A stretch of 64,000 bases of DNA from Alphaproteobacteria bacterium WMHbin7 (GCA_002753155.1 PDZW01000005.1:60036-124035); one strand, 5' to 3'. Positions 51,597 to 60,865 are shown, numbered from the stretch's first letter. Program-made: numbers and translations. The notes: generated from the sequence alone by a model not told the origin.

Positions 51597-53012
51597 ATGA
51601 ATAACCAAACACCATTTTTCAACAAAATAAAATCTGTTTGTCATCATGTAATTACGGAAATTGATTTTGTCACGTCTGAAAAATATTTAGTCGATGAAAC
51701 AGGAATGTTTAGGGGGGCGGCTCAAGCAATTTTACTTCCGTCAAGCACTAGTGAGATTTCTAAATGTGTTCAAATTTGCAAAGACCACAACATTGGAATT
51801 GTCCCACAATCAGGAAATACTGGTCTCTCCGCTGGTGCAATCCCCCTAAACAACCCCAATTTAGTTGTATTGTCTACTGAACGAATGAACAAAATTATCT
51901 CGGTTGATCCTTTGAATTATACGATGGCGGTTCAATCTGGCGTTACTCTTAACGCTGCACAGGAAGCAGCTGCCAATGTTGATTGCCTTTTTCCCCTTGC
52001 CTTAGCCTCAAGTGGCACGTGCCAAATTGGCGGAAATATATCTACGAATGCAGGGGGGGTTAATTTTCTGCGATACGGGGGAATGCGCGACTTGGTTCTG
52101 GGGTTAGAGGTTGTCTTGCCTAATGGCAATGTGTGGAATGGAATGCGCACACTTCGAAAAGATAACACCGGTTACGATTTAAAGCACCTTTTCATCGGGG
52201 CAGAGGGAACTCTAGGGATCGTAACGGAGGCTGTACTTAAACTTTTTCCGATGCACAGGGACGTAAGCACCTCGATAATTGCGCTAAATGACCCCGCAAT
52301 GTCACTGCCAATTCTATTTGAGTGCCGCCGCCAAAGCGGAGACGCCGTTACGGGCTTCGAATTAATCCCACGGCTCGGGTTCGATCTTGAACTTAAACAC
52401 GGATTGCCTATTAAGGATCCATTTCCCGATTCGTCACCTTGGTACTTGCTGGTCGAATTTTCCTCAAGTCGCCTAGGAGGGCTAAGGTCTGCAATGGAAA
52501 ACGCGTTGGAGATATGTCTAGAAAAAGGTCTATTCCAAAATGCTGTTCTTGCTGAGTCTGAGGCTCAAAGAAACGAATTTTGGTCAATACGTGAGAATGT
52601 TTCAGAAGCCCAAAAACGCGAGGGCGGCGGGATCAAACACGATATTTCTGTTCCTTTAACAGAAATTCCAGAATTTCTTATACGTGCTTCTGCTGAAGTT
52701 GAACGTGCGATCGCTGGCGTTAGGATTTTGGCGTTCGGTCACATCGGAGATGGAAACATCCATTTCAATCTTGTGCCACCTGAAAATGACAATACGATTC
52801 TGCGGCGGAAGCGAGAAGAAATTAATCGCCTTGTGTATGATGTTGTCGATAGCCTTGGAGGCAGCATTTCTGCTGAGCATGGTATTGGTGCGCTCAAGCG
52901 CATGGAAATGACTCGATATAAATCAAGTGTCGAACTAATGATGATGAAGTCGATAAAATCGCTTATTGATCCTAACAGCTTGATGAATCCAAACAAAGTG
53001 CTGCCTGATTAA
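51597..53012 (+). CDS. FAD-linked 2-hydroxyacid dehydrogenase (GlcD / D-2-hydroxyglutarate dehydrogenase family)
   Basis: GAGGAG nine bases before the ATG at 51597 decides the start; the protein has 471 residues. The FAD-binding part has PQSGNTGLSAGAIP, GGNISTNAGG and AEGTLGIVTEAVLKLFP. The catalytic part has FGHIGDGNIHFN, with the metal-binding histidines, and SAEHGIGALKR. It oxidises a D-2-hydroxyacid such as D-lactate, glycolate or D-2-hydroxyglutarate. The gene is AT-rich, unlike the host, and appears intact. It is metabolic cargo of the island, probably controlled by the GntR protein upstream. Confidence 0.9.
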   Translation: MNNQTPFFNKIKSVCHHVITEIDFVTSEKYLVDETGMFRGAAQAILLPSSTSEISKCVQICKDHNIGIVPQSGNTGLSAGAIPLNNPNLVVLSTERMNKIISVDPLNYTMAVQSGVTLNAAQEAAANVDCLFPLALASSGTCQIGGNISTNAGGVNFLRYGGMRDLVLGLEVVLPNGNVWNGMRTLRKDNTGYDLKHLFIGAEGTLGIVTEAVLKLFPMHRDVSTSIIALNDPAMSLPILFECRRQSGDAVTGFELIPRLGFDLELKHGLPIKDPFPDSSPWYLLVEFSSSRLGGLRSAMENALEICLEKGLFQNAVLAESEAQRNEFWSIRENVSEAQKREGGGIKHDISVPLTEIPEFLIRASAEVERAIAGVRILAFGHIGDGNIHFNLVPPENDNTILRRKREEINRLVYDVVDSLGGSISAEHGIGALKRMEMTRYKSSVELMMMKSIKSLIDPNSLMNPNKVLPD

Positions 53013-53041
53013 CGGCGCTTACATGGGAGGTGATTCGCTCA

Positions 53042-53563
53042 TCACTCGCCCTTGTTGTTTCGACGACGTAAGGCACTTATGAGTTTGCTAGCATCCTGTG
53101 CAAGTGTTGGGTATCGGAGAAGCATTTTGTCATTATACGAGCTTTTAGGTGGAAGAATTTCATTCATTGATTTTCCGTTACGTTTTGCCCACGCCCTCAC
53201 TACATCAAGAAGCTTTTTGTCATTTTGACGAAGCTGAAATTGAAATAACTCTCCCGTTCTTGCCTCTGGATATACGCGTCTTAAAAATTCCACTGGACTT
53301 TCCCTTTTGTCCCGTCGATTTTCGTATTTTTCCCGACCAGAAACCATAACATCAGTTTTCGTGACTTGCTGATTTGCTCTCCGCAGAAGCAAAACTTCTC
53401 GCCTCCGGAACAAATCAACGAGAAGCATCACTTGGCGTTCGCGATCAGTTTCGATGGAAACGATAGCCTGTATCTCTTCTCGCAACGGAATACGCTCAGA
53501 AGGTAAGTTCTGCTCGCGTAGCTTACAATTGTTCGTATTGGGAGTGCTGTTTTGAATTGGCAT
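53042..53563 (-). CDS. Hypothetical protein
   Basis: This 173-residue, highly charged protein has RESPVEFLRRVYPEARTGEL, LRQNDKKLLDVVRAWAKRNG and LISALRRRNNKG. The middle could be a helical DNA-binding or coiled region. It has no signal peptide and no recognised domain. It is convergent with the FAD-dehydrogenase gene and is followed upstream by another minus-strand pair. Similar small proteins often accompany mobilisation genes. Confidence 0.55.
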   Translation of the reverse strand: MPIQNSTPNTNNCKLREQNLPSERIPLREEIQAIVSIETDRERQVMLLVDLFRRREVLLLRRANQQVTKTDVMVSGREKYENRRDKRESPVEFLRRVYPEARTGELFQFQLRQNDKKLLDVVRAWAKRNGKSMNEILPPKSSYNDKMLLRYPTLAQDASKLISALRRRNNKGE

Positions 53564-53664
53564 TGCAGGCTTTAGTCAATTTTATCACAGACATTTCCCT
53601 TGTGTCATCCCAGCGCAGAGCAGCTAGAATGCGAAGGTAATTTCGGTCGATAACCTTCTTTAAG

Positions 53665-54075
53665 TCAGCTTAAATCTTCATCCAATACCTTGAGGACGCA
53701 TTCGGCGGATTCGCGTTCCTGTTTATCGCGTTCCTCTTCCTGTCCTTGAAACTCAACCGCCTTTTGGCTCTCGATGTAATTCAGGCGTTCGTTTTCCAAG
53801 CGCGATTCGAGCGACGAGAAAAAATCGTCTTGTTCGCGCTGCGCCGAAGTAAGTGGCAACGTCACCCCGTATTTGAGGGCATATTCCTTTTCCTGCTCCT
53901 TGCGCAGCTTCCATTTCGCGTAGCTGATCTTGGCTAACTGCTCGGTCTTTTGCTTTTCATCGCGCAGCCGGGATTCCAGCTTGACCAATTCCCGCGAACG
54001 CGAATCAGTCTTAGCGGACGCAACCACCTTAGGATCGATTCGCGCCGCGATGAAGGAACGGATACGAGCGAGCAA
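53665..54075 (-). CDS. Coiled-coil protein, second gene of an overlapping pair
   Basis: No ATG exists in this frame near the upstream gene; a TTG at 54075, one base after the stop of the preceding gene, is the best start and gives 136 residues. Nearly all of it is charged coiled coil (VKLESRLRDEKQKTEQLAKI and SLESRLENERLNYIESQKAV). It would be translated by coupling with the 80-residue membrane protein before it. No family is recognised. Confidence 0.5.
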   Translation of the reverse strand: MLARIRSFIAARIDPKVVASAKTDSRSRELVKLESRLRDEKQKTEQLAKISYAKWKLRKEQEKEYALKYGVTLPLTSAQREQDDFFSSLESRLENERLNYIESQKAVEFQGQEEERDKQERESAECVLKVLDEDLS

Positions 54076-54076
54076 G

Positions 54077-54319
54077 TTAGCGCCCCATCTGTGACAGTAG
54101 CAGGACAAATCCGCCCAACAAAAGCACCACCTTGAGCAACTTTCCCATGAAGCCAGGAAATTCTCTTCGGAAAGTTTCCTTACGCGCAAGTTTTCTGGAC
54201 GCGTCTTCTTGGGCGTGACGCATCATGGCGTCCGCCTTACCCTGCAATAGGCGCTGCTTGTATTCCTCTTTCGCTCGCTTTCTGGCTTCACGCAAAACCG
54301 GATTGAAGTAATCGAACAT
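54077..54319 (-). CDS. Small membrane-anchored basic protein
   Basis: The ATG at 54319 has a GAGGGG site and gives 80 residues (starting MFDYFNPVLREARKRAKEEY). The first 55 residues are basic and helical; the last 22 form one membrane segment (LLKVVLLLGGFVLLLSQMG). It is directly followed by the coiled-coil gene, so both may form one membrane-linked complex. Function unknown. Confidence 0.55.
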   Translation of the reverse strand: MFDYFNPVLREARKRAKEEYKQRLLQGKADAMMRHAQEDASRKLARKETFRREFPGFMGKLLKVVLLLGGFVLLLSQMGR

Positions 54320-54460
54320 TGGCGCATCCCCTCGTTGCGACTTGCCCCGGCAAGAAATTACCACAACTAACCGCCGAATTGGAATTGCCCCATTTGCCCG
54401 ATTTCATGGAAAGGTGGCATAATTTCCAGGAAGACCGCCCCTTCTTTCACCCCCCTTTCC

Positions 54461-55027
54461 ATGAAGACAACCGCCCAAGCCTTGCCCCATTACGTCGATC
54501 TTGAAACCGCCGCCCAATGGGCAGGGGTGACAAGGCGCACGGTGCAGAACAAGCTTTCTTCGGGTCATTTTCCGGCAAATACCGTGAAGATGGCAGGCAA
54601 GGTCAAAACCGTTTCCGTTGCCGCCCTGGAACGGATATTCGGCAAGCTTCATCCCCCGGTCGCGGTTTCACCCCTGGAGGATGAAAAGAAGGGTGAAGTT
54701 CATGGAAGCTTCCAGGAAATTTCCAAGCTGGAGGCACGGCTGGCAGCCAAGGAGGAAATCATCGCCAGTCTGCGAACCACACTGGACCATGAACGCAAGG
54801 ACCGCGAGCACGAGCGCGATAATTGGCGCAAGGCGCTCGATCAATCCCAAGCCAACCTGCTTGCCGCCCAGGATACGCCAACCGCCCGCGCCCTCGCCGG
54901 TGCGCCCAGGGAAGCCGCCATCGAGGTTGCGCCGGTCTCAATTGTCCGCGAACCAAAAAAACCGAAACCGCGCAGGGAGAAGAAAGCCGCCTCCCCTTGG
55001 TGGCGGTCAATGTTTCATTCGATCTGA
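54461..55027 (+). CDS. HTH protein with a coiled-coil tail
   Basis: This 188-residue protein starts with a short HTH (VDLETAAQWAGVTRRTVQNK) of the MerR/excisionase type. A coiled coil follows (ISKLEARLAAKEEIIASLRT and ERKDREHERDNWRKALDQS), and a basic Pro/Lys-rich tail ends in WWRSMF. The layout resembles plasmid KfrA or mobilisation accessory proteins. The ribosome site is poor. It lies between minus-strand genes and may bind the element's DNA. Confidence 0.6.
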   Translation: MKTTAQALPHYVDLETAAQWAGVTRRTVQNKLSSGHFPANTVKMAGKVKTVSVAALERIFGKLHPPVAVSPLEDEKKGEVHGSFQEISKLEARLAAKEEIIASLRTTLDHERKDREHERDNWRKALDQSQANLLAAQDTPTARALAGAPREAAIEVAPVSIVREPKKPKPRREKKAASPWWRSMFHSI

Positions 55028-55047
55028 TAGTATAAATCTAATTCGCA

Positions 55048-55632
55048 TCATTTTGCGGAATCTAGCTTGAACGTCGCCTCCTCAATGGTTGGGGTATATG
55101 TCCCACCATGTTCACAAATAACTTGGAGCTGATTAGAGAAGCTGCCTGAAACGCCCGCCAAGTCGGTAATTTTTCGTAACAGTCCAGAAGCCAATACGTC
55201 ATCAGCTACTGGCAACATTGGATTTGGTAAAATAACTTCGTATTCAAGCATGTTTAGGATTCCGCTGAGGCTAGCGCGAAAACGCGAAATATCTCTTGCA
55301 AGGGGTGGATCAAGCTTAACAGCTAGCGCCCAGGAATTGGGCGAGGGGTTCAACCTTGCCATGCGGAGGGCGGCAAGTGCCCCGATTAGATGTGTTGCAT
55401 CCTTCTGACCTACGTCTGAAGCAGAAAGCATCACAGAGTGAACTATTTGAAGTTCTCCGCCGAGGACACACGCTGCGGCTTGCCGCTCTGAGACATTCTG
55501 CTGCCTCACCTGCCACCAAGTGGCAGAGAATGTTAAAATGCCGCCTACGATTGCCCCAACAACTGCGCTGGTAAAGTTCCCAACATCGGGCTTCTGTTGC
55601 TCACATCGTCCTGGTCTATTTAGACGTCTCAT
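55048..55632 (-). CDS. Single-pass membrane protein of unknown function
   Basis: AAGGAGA before the ATG at 55632 decides the start, giving 194 residues. One membrane helix (FTSAVVGAIVGGILTFSATWW) follows a short basic N-terminus. The rest is a predicted cytoplasmic or periplasmic helical domain (RFRASLSGILNMLEYEVI) that I do not recognise. It is convergent with the HTH-coiled-coil gene. Base composition is near 48% GC, lower than in the mobilisation genes to the right. Proteins of this shape occur as accessory genes in defence islands, but no role is shown. Confidence 0.55.
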   Translation of the reverse strand: MRRLNRPGRCEQQKPDVGNFTSAVVGAIVGGILTFSATWWQVRQQNVSERQAAACVLGGELQIVHSVMLSASDVGQKDATHLIGALAALRMARLNPSPNSWALAVKLDPPLARDISRFRASLSGILNMLEYEVILPNPMLPVADDVLASGLLRKITDLAGVSGSFSNQLQVICEHGGTYTPTIEEATFKLDSAK

Positions 55633-55932
55633 AGAAACTTCTCCTTCCCAATGCCTCACCTAACGATAGCAAAAACCTCTTAAGCTTATTTCACTCTTTC
55701 TTGCCGTGCGAAGCGCGGGGGCGTGTGCCGGGGAGAGGGCGGCAACGCGACAGACCGGACGATTTGAACATAAAGCGACGAATGAGCGATAAGCGAATGA
55801 GGAGACTTAAAGTTCAAAGCGGAAGGAATGGAGCGTTTTGTAATTACAGTTCATCACTAGTTCATTGTTTGACATGTATAATTTTGGTTGTAAGGTATAT
55901 GGATGCTCTACAGGCTGCCCAGGGGGCTAGGC
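55633..55932. other. Intergenic region before the mobilisation genes
   Basis: No gene is supported. It contains TTGACA (55869-55874) and TATAAT (55877-55882), too close to be one promoter, and GC-rich tracts with GGCGGCAACGCG. An origin of transfer could lie here, next to the coupling-type ATPase, but I see no clear nick-site inverted repeat. Confidence 0.3.
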
Positions 55933-57711
55933 ATGGTGGCGGAGTATTACGAACGCGAGGGGTTGAAGGTGCTGGGGCTAGCGCATCCGGCGGACGGCAA
56001 CCTTGAGCATCACCACCTGATCGGGGAAACCGAACTGGTCGATTGCCCCGACGCCTGCCGCGCCATCGTCAATCTGCGCTTGCTCAAAGTCCGCCTTGTC
56101 TCCCGCTCCCCCATCAAGTTCACGCCGGGGCAAAAGGCAAGGCTCGACGAACACAACTTCCTCAATCCCGGCGAATATCTATCGGCGCTCAAGCGCGTTC
56201 TGTCCATCCGGGAAAGGCTGCAACGGATCGACAACACCAAGCGCCGCCAAGAGTTCGACCGCCATAACCGCGATAACACCTATTTCTATGCCGACCATGT
56301 CCAACCGTCGCACCTCGAAGAGGCTCTATCCCGAATTTATGATCCTAACTGCCATACGCCTGATTGGGCGGGTTACATGGCATATCTTGAGACGATGGCT
56401 GCGCCCGTACACGGCTTTTTTTACCGCCGCCTCCCCGTGTTGATTCCCGAAGACGCACGGAAGAGGCACACCTACATTACGGGGCAATCGGGAAGCGGCA
56501 AAAGCGAGCTTTTGAAGGTCTTGCTGAACGCCTATTTGCGCAGCCAAGCGCCGGTCAGTTTGGTGCTGATCGATCCGCACGGCGATTTGGCGGAACAGGT
56601 AGCCAGGTTTCCCGCCGTGGCGAATTCCGGACGGCTGGTATATTTGCACCCGTCCATGGCAAACGGCTATACGCCAACCATCAACCCCTTCGAGCTTGCC
56701 GACCAATCGGAAACCGCCGTGCATGTCATGGCGGAACAGATTGCTAGCGTCTTTGACGAACTGATGCGCAAGGCGGGGCATAGCGGTTTGTCGGGCAATA
56801 TGGGTGCGCTGCTGATTCCTTGCATCTCGACATTGTTAAGGCGCGAAGGTTCCAGCATCCGCGATTTGCAAACCTTCATGGACGATAAGCGCAACCGTGA
56901 GCTTTGGGAAATCGGCTGCCAATCAAAGGTTCCAGCGCACCGCTCGTTTTTCCATGAACGCTTCTATGAAAAGCAGTATGAAAGCACAAAGTCCGCTCTC
57001 TACACCCGCATTCAAAGCCTGTTGAATTCGCCGGTTTTGTACCGCCTCTTGGTTGGGAATTCCACCGTGAACCTGGAAGAAGCGATCAACGCGGGCAAGA
57101 TCATCGTGTTCGCCCTGCCCAAGGGCGGCATAGGCGCTGAAACCAGTCCCACCTTCGGCAGCTTTGTTCTTGCCATGTTGCAAGGTTTGGCGATCCGGCG
57201 CGAGAGCCAGCACGAAAGCCAGCGCATGCCCGTGCACGTCTTCGTGGACGAGTGCCAGAACTTTCTTTCGCCAAGCGTTCAAACGATTCTGACCGAAAGC
57301 CGCAAGTATGGACTGCATCTTACCCTTGCCCAGCAGACTTTCGCGCAAGACATGGATCGTGACCTTGCCGCCGCCGTGGTGGGCAATACCGCCGTCAAGT
57401 TTTGCGGCATGAATGACGTGCGAACGTTAAAGCCGATGGACGAGCGCATGAGTGTTGGGCTGGAAGCTATGCAGAAGCTTTCGGTTGGGCAGTTCTATGT
57501 GAAGGTATCGGGCAACACGCCTGCCTTCAAACTGACAGCGCCACGCCTTCAAGAACAGATCGACATTGCCGCCTGGAAAGCCGCCAAGGCAGGACAGCTT
57601 ACAGCCTATTACCGCTCGGCTACAGAACCCAAAGAGGAAATGACCAACCCACCCTCGGATAACGCAGCCCGCGCCAATCCGCCCAAACCTAACAAGATAG
57701 ATTTCGTATGA
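55933..57711 (+). CDS. VirD4/TraG-like coupling ATPase
   Basis: AGGGGG six bases before the ATG at 55933 favours that start (592 residues) over the ATG at 55903. The first 160 residues are a lead domain. The ATPase has Walker A HTYITGQSGSGKSELLKVLL, VLIDPHGDLAEQVARFP, the Walker B VHVFVDECQNFLSPS and TLAQQTFAQDMDRDL. Such ATPases feed DNA into a conjugation channel. There are no N-terminal membrane helices, unlike full VirD4. It overlaps the next gene (ATGA), a pairing common in mobilisable elements. Confidence 0.85.
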   Translation: MVAEYYEREGLKVLGLAHPADGNLEHHHLIGETELVDCPDACRAIVNLRLLKVRLVSRSPIKFTPGQKARLDEHNFLNPGEYLSALKRVLSIRERLQRIDNTKRRQEFDRHNRDNTYFYADHVQPSHLEEALSRIYDPNCHTPDWAGYMAYLETMAAPVHGFFYRRLPVLIPEDARKRHTYITGQSGSGKSELLKVLLNAYLRSQAPVSLVLIDPHGDLAEQVARFPAVANSGRLVYLHPSMANGYTPTINPFELADQSETAVHVMAEQIASVFDELMRKAGHSGLSGNMGALLIPCISTLLRREGSSIRDLQTFMDDKRNRELWEIGCQSKVPAHRSFFHERFYEKQYESTKSALYTRIQSLLNSPVLYRLLVGNSTVNLEEAINAGKIIVFALPKGGIGAETSPTFGSFVLAMLQGLAIRRESQHESQRMPVHVFVDECQNFLSPSVQTILTESRKYGLHLTLAQQTFAQDMDRDLAAAVVGNTAVKFCGMNDVRTLKPMDERMSVGLEAMQKLSVGQFYVKVSGNTPAFKLTAPRLQEQIDIAAWKAAKAGQLTAYYRSATEPKEEMTNPPSDNAARANPPKPNKIDFV

Positions 57712-58562
57712 GCGTTCTTACCCTCACCGACACCGAATTCAAGATTCTGGAAGCGCTGCGCCTCTTTCGATACCTCACGGCGGAACAGTTGCTACGCTTA
57801 AAGGTGACGGCGCATGCCTCGCACCTATACCCGGTGCTGCGAGACATGGCGAAGGGCAAGCGCCCGTGGGTTGGCAAGATCGATCACGGAGCCATGCCGG
57901 GCGTTGGGCGCATCCCAACCGCTCATTACCTAACAGAACATGGTGCCAAGGTGATTGCCGGTGCCTTGGTCTTGGACTTGCAGGAGGTGTCATACCCCAA
58001 GGGGGTTGTATTGGTTCGCCACGGCTTCATGCACCGGCTTCATACCATCGATTGCGAAATTGCCGTGCGCCTGTGGGCAGCCCAGCACGGGCACAATGTT
58101 GATTATATGGCGTCCTATTTCGACGTTAGCGGCGCCAACCGCAGCAAAACGAAAGCGCCACGAAGGGCATTAACCAAGATCGACCTTGCGAACGGCACGG
58201 GGATTATTCCTGATGGCGTATTCCGCTTGAGCGATAGCAACGGCGCACCGCGTCTCTTCGTCCTGGAAATGTACAATCAGCACCGCACCAAGCGCATGAG
58301 CGACAAACTTGCCGAATACCGCTACGCCATCGGCGAGCAAGCCATCGAGCGGCAATTCGATTATCCGCACAGCCCGCGCATCCTGGCAGTGTTCGAGGAC
58401 GACAAGGCGCTTGAACTGACCGTGTGCAATCTCTCGCAGCGTCCCGACTTCGGCGCGGACTTCTACCCGTTCTTCTTCTTCAAAACTCTGCCGGAACTGA
58501 TGGCTGATTTTCGGGAAGGGTGGAGGAGGGTTGGAACTGAAAATTTGTGCCGCTTATTTTGA
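57708..58562 (+). CDS. Replication-relaxation (MobC-like) family protein
   Basis: This 284-residue protein starts with a winged-helix (DTEFKILEALRLFRYLTAEQ and LLRLKVTAHASHLYPVLRDM). A nuclease-like or helical domain follows (GIIPDGVFRLSDSNGAPRLF and VLEMYNQHRTKRMSDKLAEY), a pattern of the replication-relaxation family found next to plasmid transfer ATPases. It starts inside the stop of the coupling ATPase gene. It probably helps DNA processing at the transfer origin. No separate relaxase is found in the window. Confidence 0.75.
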   Translation: MSVLTLTDTEFKILEALRLFRYLTAEQLLRLKVTAHASHLYPVLRDMAKGKRPWVGKIDHGAMPGVGRIPTAHYLTEHGAKVIAGALVLDLQEVSYPKGVVLVRHGFMHRLHTIDCEIAVRLWAAQHGHNVDYMASYFDVSGANRSKTKAPRRALTKIDLANGTGIIPDGVFRLSDSNGAPRLFVLEMYNQHRTKRMSDKLAEYRYAIGEQAIERQFDYPHSPRILAVFEDDKALELTVCNLSQRPDFGADFYPFFFFKTLPELMADFREGWRRVGTENLCRLF

Positions 58563-58586
58563 ATGGTTTCTACAAGGAGGCTAGAA

Positions 58587-59486
58587 ATGAATTTTAACTT
58601 TAGTCGCTCCCGAGGAATTGTTTGGGTTTGTGACATTGCCGCCTCTTCGAGACATTTAAACAATGATAATACAGTAAGTGCGTTAGAAACCTTCATCCCA
58701 CGCCTACATTGGGCAGGTGCCGCAATCGTAGAGGCTGCTGGAGGAATTTTCGTAAAATGGACAGGCGATGGATTTCTTGCCTGGTTTGAAATCGAACTCC
58801 ACCGTGATATTCCAAGGGTCGCTTCCATCATCTTCGAGGCAATCTGGCATTTGTCATTTATGGTCAACATTACACAACTTGACGTGAAATCTGAAAAGCC
58901 AATTAAGCTCCGTCATGGTGTGGCTTTCGAGCATGACGCATTGATCACAACAATCACGCACCCTGGTGGCTTCAAAACAATGGATATCACAGGACGTGGT
59001 GTTGTACTTGCTTTCCGGCTGTCCAGTGCTCCTGCCACTTTTCCATGCGTGGTTTCGACCTCAGAACTTACAGAAGCATATAAGAGTGCTGGGTCGATAA
59101 TTAGTTTTCGCAAATGGGCTGTTTCTAGGGATGACCGCCTACGATATTTCAAAGGTGAAAAATGGGGAACAAGTGGGCTTGTTGTGTCTGCTGAGAAGAA
59201 ACACAGAATGACCAGCACTGCAAATTTGCTAAGAAAGGCTAGGAAAGCAATTGATGCCGCCGAAGGTCATCGACCAACAGTGCCGTCTGGATTAGTTGAT
59301 AGAATATTTGCAGCATTTCAGACAGGTCCAGAATGGTGCAAGCCTGTTGTGATAGCCCATGCCGACTTTGTAAAAAACAAGCTTCTTCATTCTGTAAAGG
59401 AGTTGGCAGCACAAATCGATGCCAATCATAAATCTATGAGCAAGCATCAAATTGGCAAAATTGCGCCGAGGAAGGCTCGACTCTGA
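58587..59486 (+). CDS. Class III nucleotide cyclase homologue, paired with a HEPN protein
   Basis: AAGGAGG six bases before the ATG at 58587 fixes the start (299 residues). The cyclase fold reads GIVWVCDIAASSRHLNN with metal Asp16, AGGIFVKWTGDGFLAWFE with Asp61, and KTMDITGRGVVLAFRL. In this last motif the transition-state Asn of adenylate cyclases is Val140, but Arg144 remains. The C-terminal 130 residues are of unknown fold. The stop overlaps the next start (TGATG). Pycsar defence systems use such cyclases to make cCMP or cUMP; the product here is unknown. Confidence 0.75.
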   Translation: MNFNFSRSRGIVWVCDIAASSRHLNNDNTVSALETFIPRLHWAGAAIVEAAGGIFVKWTGDGFLAWFEIELHRDIPRVASIIFEAIWHLSFMVNITQLDVKSEKPIKLRHGVAFEHDALITTITHPGGFKTMDITGRGVVLAFRLSSAPATFPCVVSTSELTEAYKSAGSIISFRKWAVSRDDRLRYFKGEKWGTSGLVVSAEKKHRMTSTANLLRKARKAIDAAEGHRPTVPSGLVDRIFAAFQTGPEWCKPVVIAHADFVKNKLLHSVKELAAQIDANHKSMSKHQIGKIAPRKARL

Positions 59487-60400
59487 TGGCTGCTTCATCA
59501 GCAAAACCGAAACACCACACTCTTCCTGACGACTATGGAAGGCGTCGATTTATGGTCTGGATTCGTGACTTTGATACAAGGTCATTTGTATTAGAAACAA
59601 AAATTGAAGATCACTGGGACGTGAACACCAAAGCGTCTTGGGTTGTGAACAAAGCTAAAATGCGCGCTGCATTGAAGCTGGAATTTGGCGAAAATGATTT
59701 CGAGGTGAAGATTCAAAATTTTGTTGATATTGGAACAAAACCTTTCTCAATCATTGCCTATCATAATGACTTCTTTGCCCAGGCAAGAAATGCCTTCGTT
59801 ATCGGCTGTTATTACGCCTCACTAACCGCAGCCTGCGCCCTGGGAGAAAGAATCTTAAACCATCTGATCATCGATCTACGGGATGATTTCAAACACACTC
59901 CCCAGTACAAACAGATTTATAGAAAATCCTCCTTTGACAATTGGGATGCGGCAATTGGTGTTCTAAAGGCATGGAAAGTTTTGCTTCCTGACGTTTCTGA
60001 GGAATTCAAAAAGCTTCAAGCCCTTCGACACAGATCAATACATTTCAACCAAGAAACTTATGTCAATCTTCGTCGTGATGCGCTTGCCGCTTTGCATCAC
60101 ATCAGATGTATCATCGAGCAACAGTTCGGCTGGTTCTGCAAACAGCCCTGGTATATCGAAGGCACACAGGGGCATCAGTTCATTAAGCGCTCGTTTGAGA
60201 GCAATCCGTTCGTTAGACGTTACTTCTTACCACAATGCCCTCTGGTTGGACCGTTGTTCGCAATTAATTTTGATGCAAACCATAATGCACAATTCATTGA
60301 TCGTGAGGATTATGGTTCTGGCGTCTGGACTGACGAGGAATTTAAAGAACTATTTAACATTCGCAAGCCCGATGATGTTGTTAAAGCACCAACGCGTTGA
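59486..60400 (+). CDS. HEPN-motif protein coupled to the nucleotide cyclase
   Basis: This 304-residue protein starts inside the stop of the cyclase gene. The N-terminal 85 residues are beta-rich and may sense a ligand. The middle is helical: RNAFVIGCYYASLTAACALG, then LQALRHRSIHFNQE with Arg181 and His186, the R-x4-H HEPN ribonuclease motif, then a further helix. No cyclic-nucleotide-binding domain or membrane helix is seen. It could be the effector triggered by the cyclase product. The HEPN call rests on the motif and helix pattern only. Confidence 0.6.
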   Translation: MAASSAKPKHHTLPDDYGRRRFMVWIRDFDTRSFVLETKIEDHWDVNTKASWVVNKAKMRAALKLEFGENDFEVKIQNFVDIGTKPFSIIAYHNDFFAQARNAFVIGCYYASLTAACALGERILNHLIIDLRDDFKHTPQYKQIYRKSSFDNWDAAIGVLKAWKVLLPDVSEEFKKLQALRHRSIHFNQETYVNLRRDALAALHHIRCIIEQQFGWFCKQPWYIEGTQGHQFIKRSFESNPFVRRYFLPQCPLVGPLFAINFDANHNAQFIDREDYGSGVWTDEEFKELFNIRKPDDVVKAPTR

Positions 60401-60606
60401 TTGCCCATCCCCCCCATTTCAATTCAACGTCTATTCTAGACTTGGTGTAAAATTCACGCGAAGCCCTACCGGATCATCTGCCCAAGTCTCCCGTTTGCCG
60501 ACAATCAGCAGCGGGCGGCTAGACCTACGTCGGCTGTCCTTGGGCAGTTTCGTTGGGGCTTCATCTAGTCGCTCGCACTCCGGTTATGCCCATCACCAAC
60601 TTTACA

Positions 60607-60801
60607 ATGAAATTATTGCCTATGAAGACCTCACCTGAACTAACTTTTCTCTGTGCCAGAGTCTCTGAGGCAATTGAAGCTAATGCCGTGGATAGCCGTT
60701 ACGCAAAGACAGAAAGAGAGCTTGGCTTTGTCGCGGGGCAACGCCAGCTTTTGGATGTTTTCGTTGTCTGGCTGAATGTCGCAGCATCTTCCAACCAATA
60801 A
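60607..60801 (+). CDS. Small hypothetical protein
   Basis: A possible 64-residue protein (starting MKLLPMKTSPELTFLCARVS, ending WLNVAASSNQ) with a helical TERELGFVAGQRQLLDVF segment. The ribosome site is poor and other in-frame ATGs exist. It lies in the 465-base gap between the HEPN gene and the Mrr-type gene; the remaining part of the gap (60401-60606) shows nothing clear. Confidence 0.35.
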   Translation: MKLLPMKTSPELTFLCARVSEAIEANAVDSRYAKTERELGFVAGQRQLLDVFVVWLNVAASSNQ

Positions 60802-60865
60802 ACCGGACAGACCCACATCCAAAATCGCCTTTGAAAGCTTGGCGGCGCATATCGGCAGATAATCT

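Noticed and set aside
55633..58562. Complete conjugation system
   Set aside because: Only a coupling-type ATPase and a replication-relaxation protein are seen; no relaxase and no type IV secretion genes.
60418..60590. Short minus-strand frame in the gap after the HEPN gene (contains RPLLIVGKRETWADDPVGLR)
   Set aside because: Only about 50 codons, no start and no recognisable domain; could be a remnant but is not supportable.
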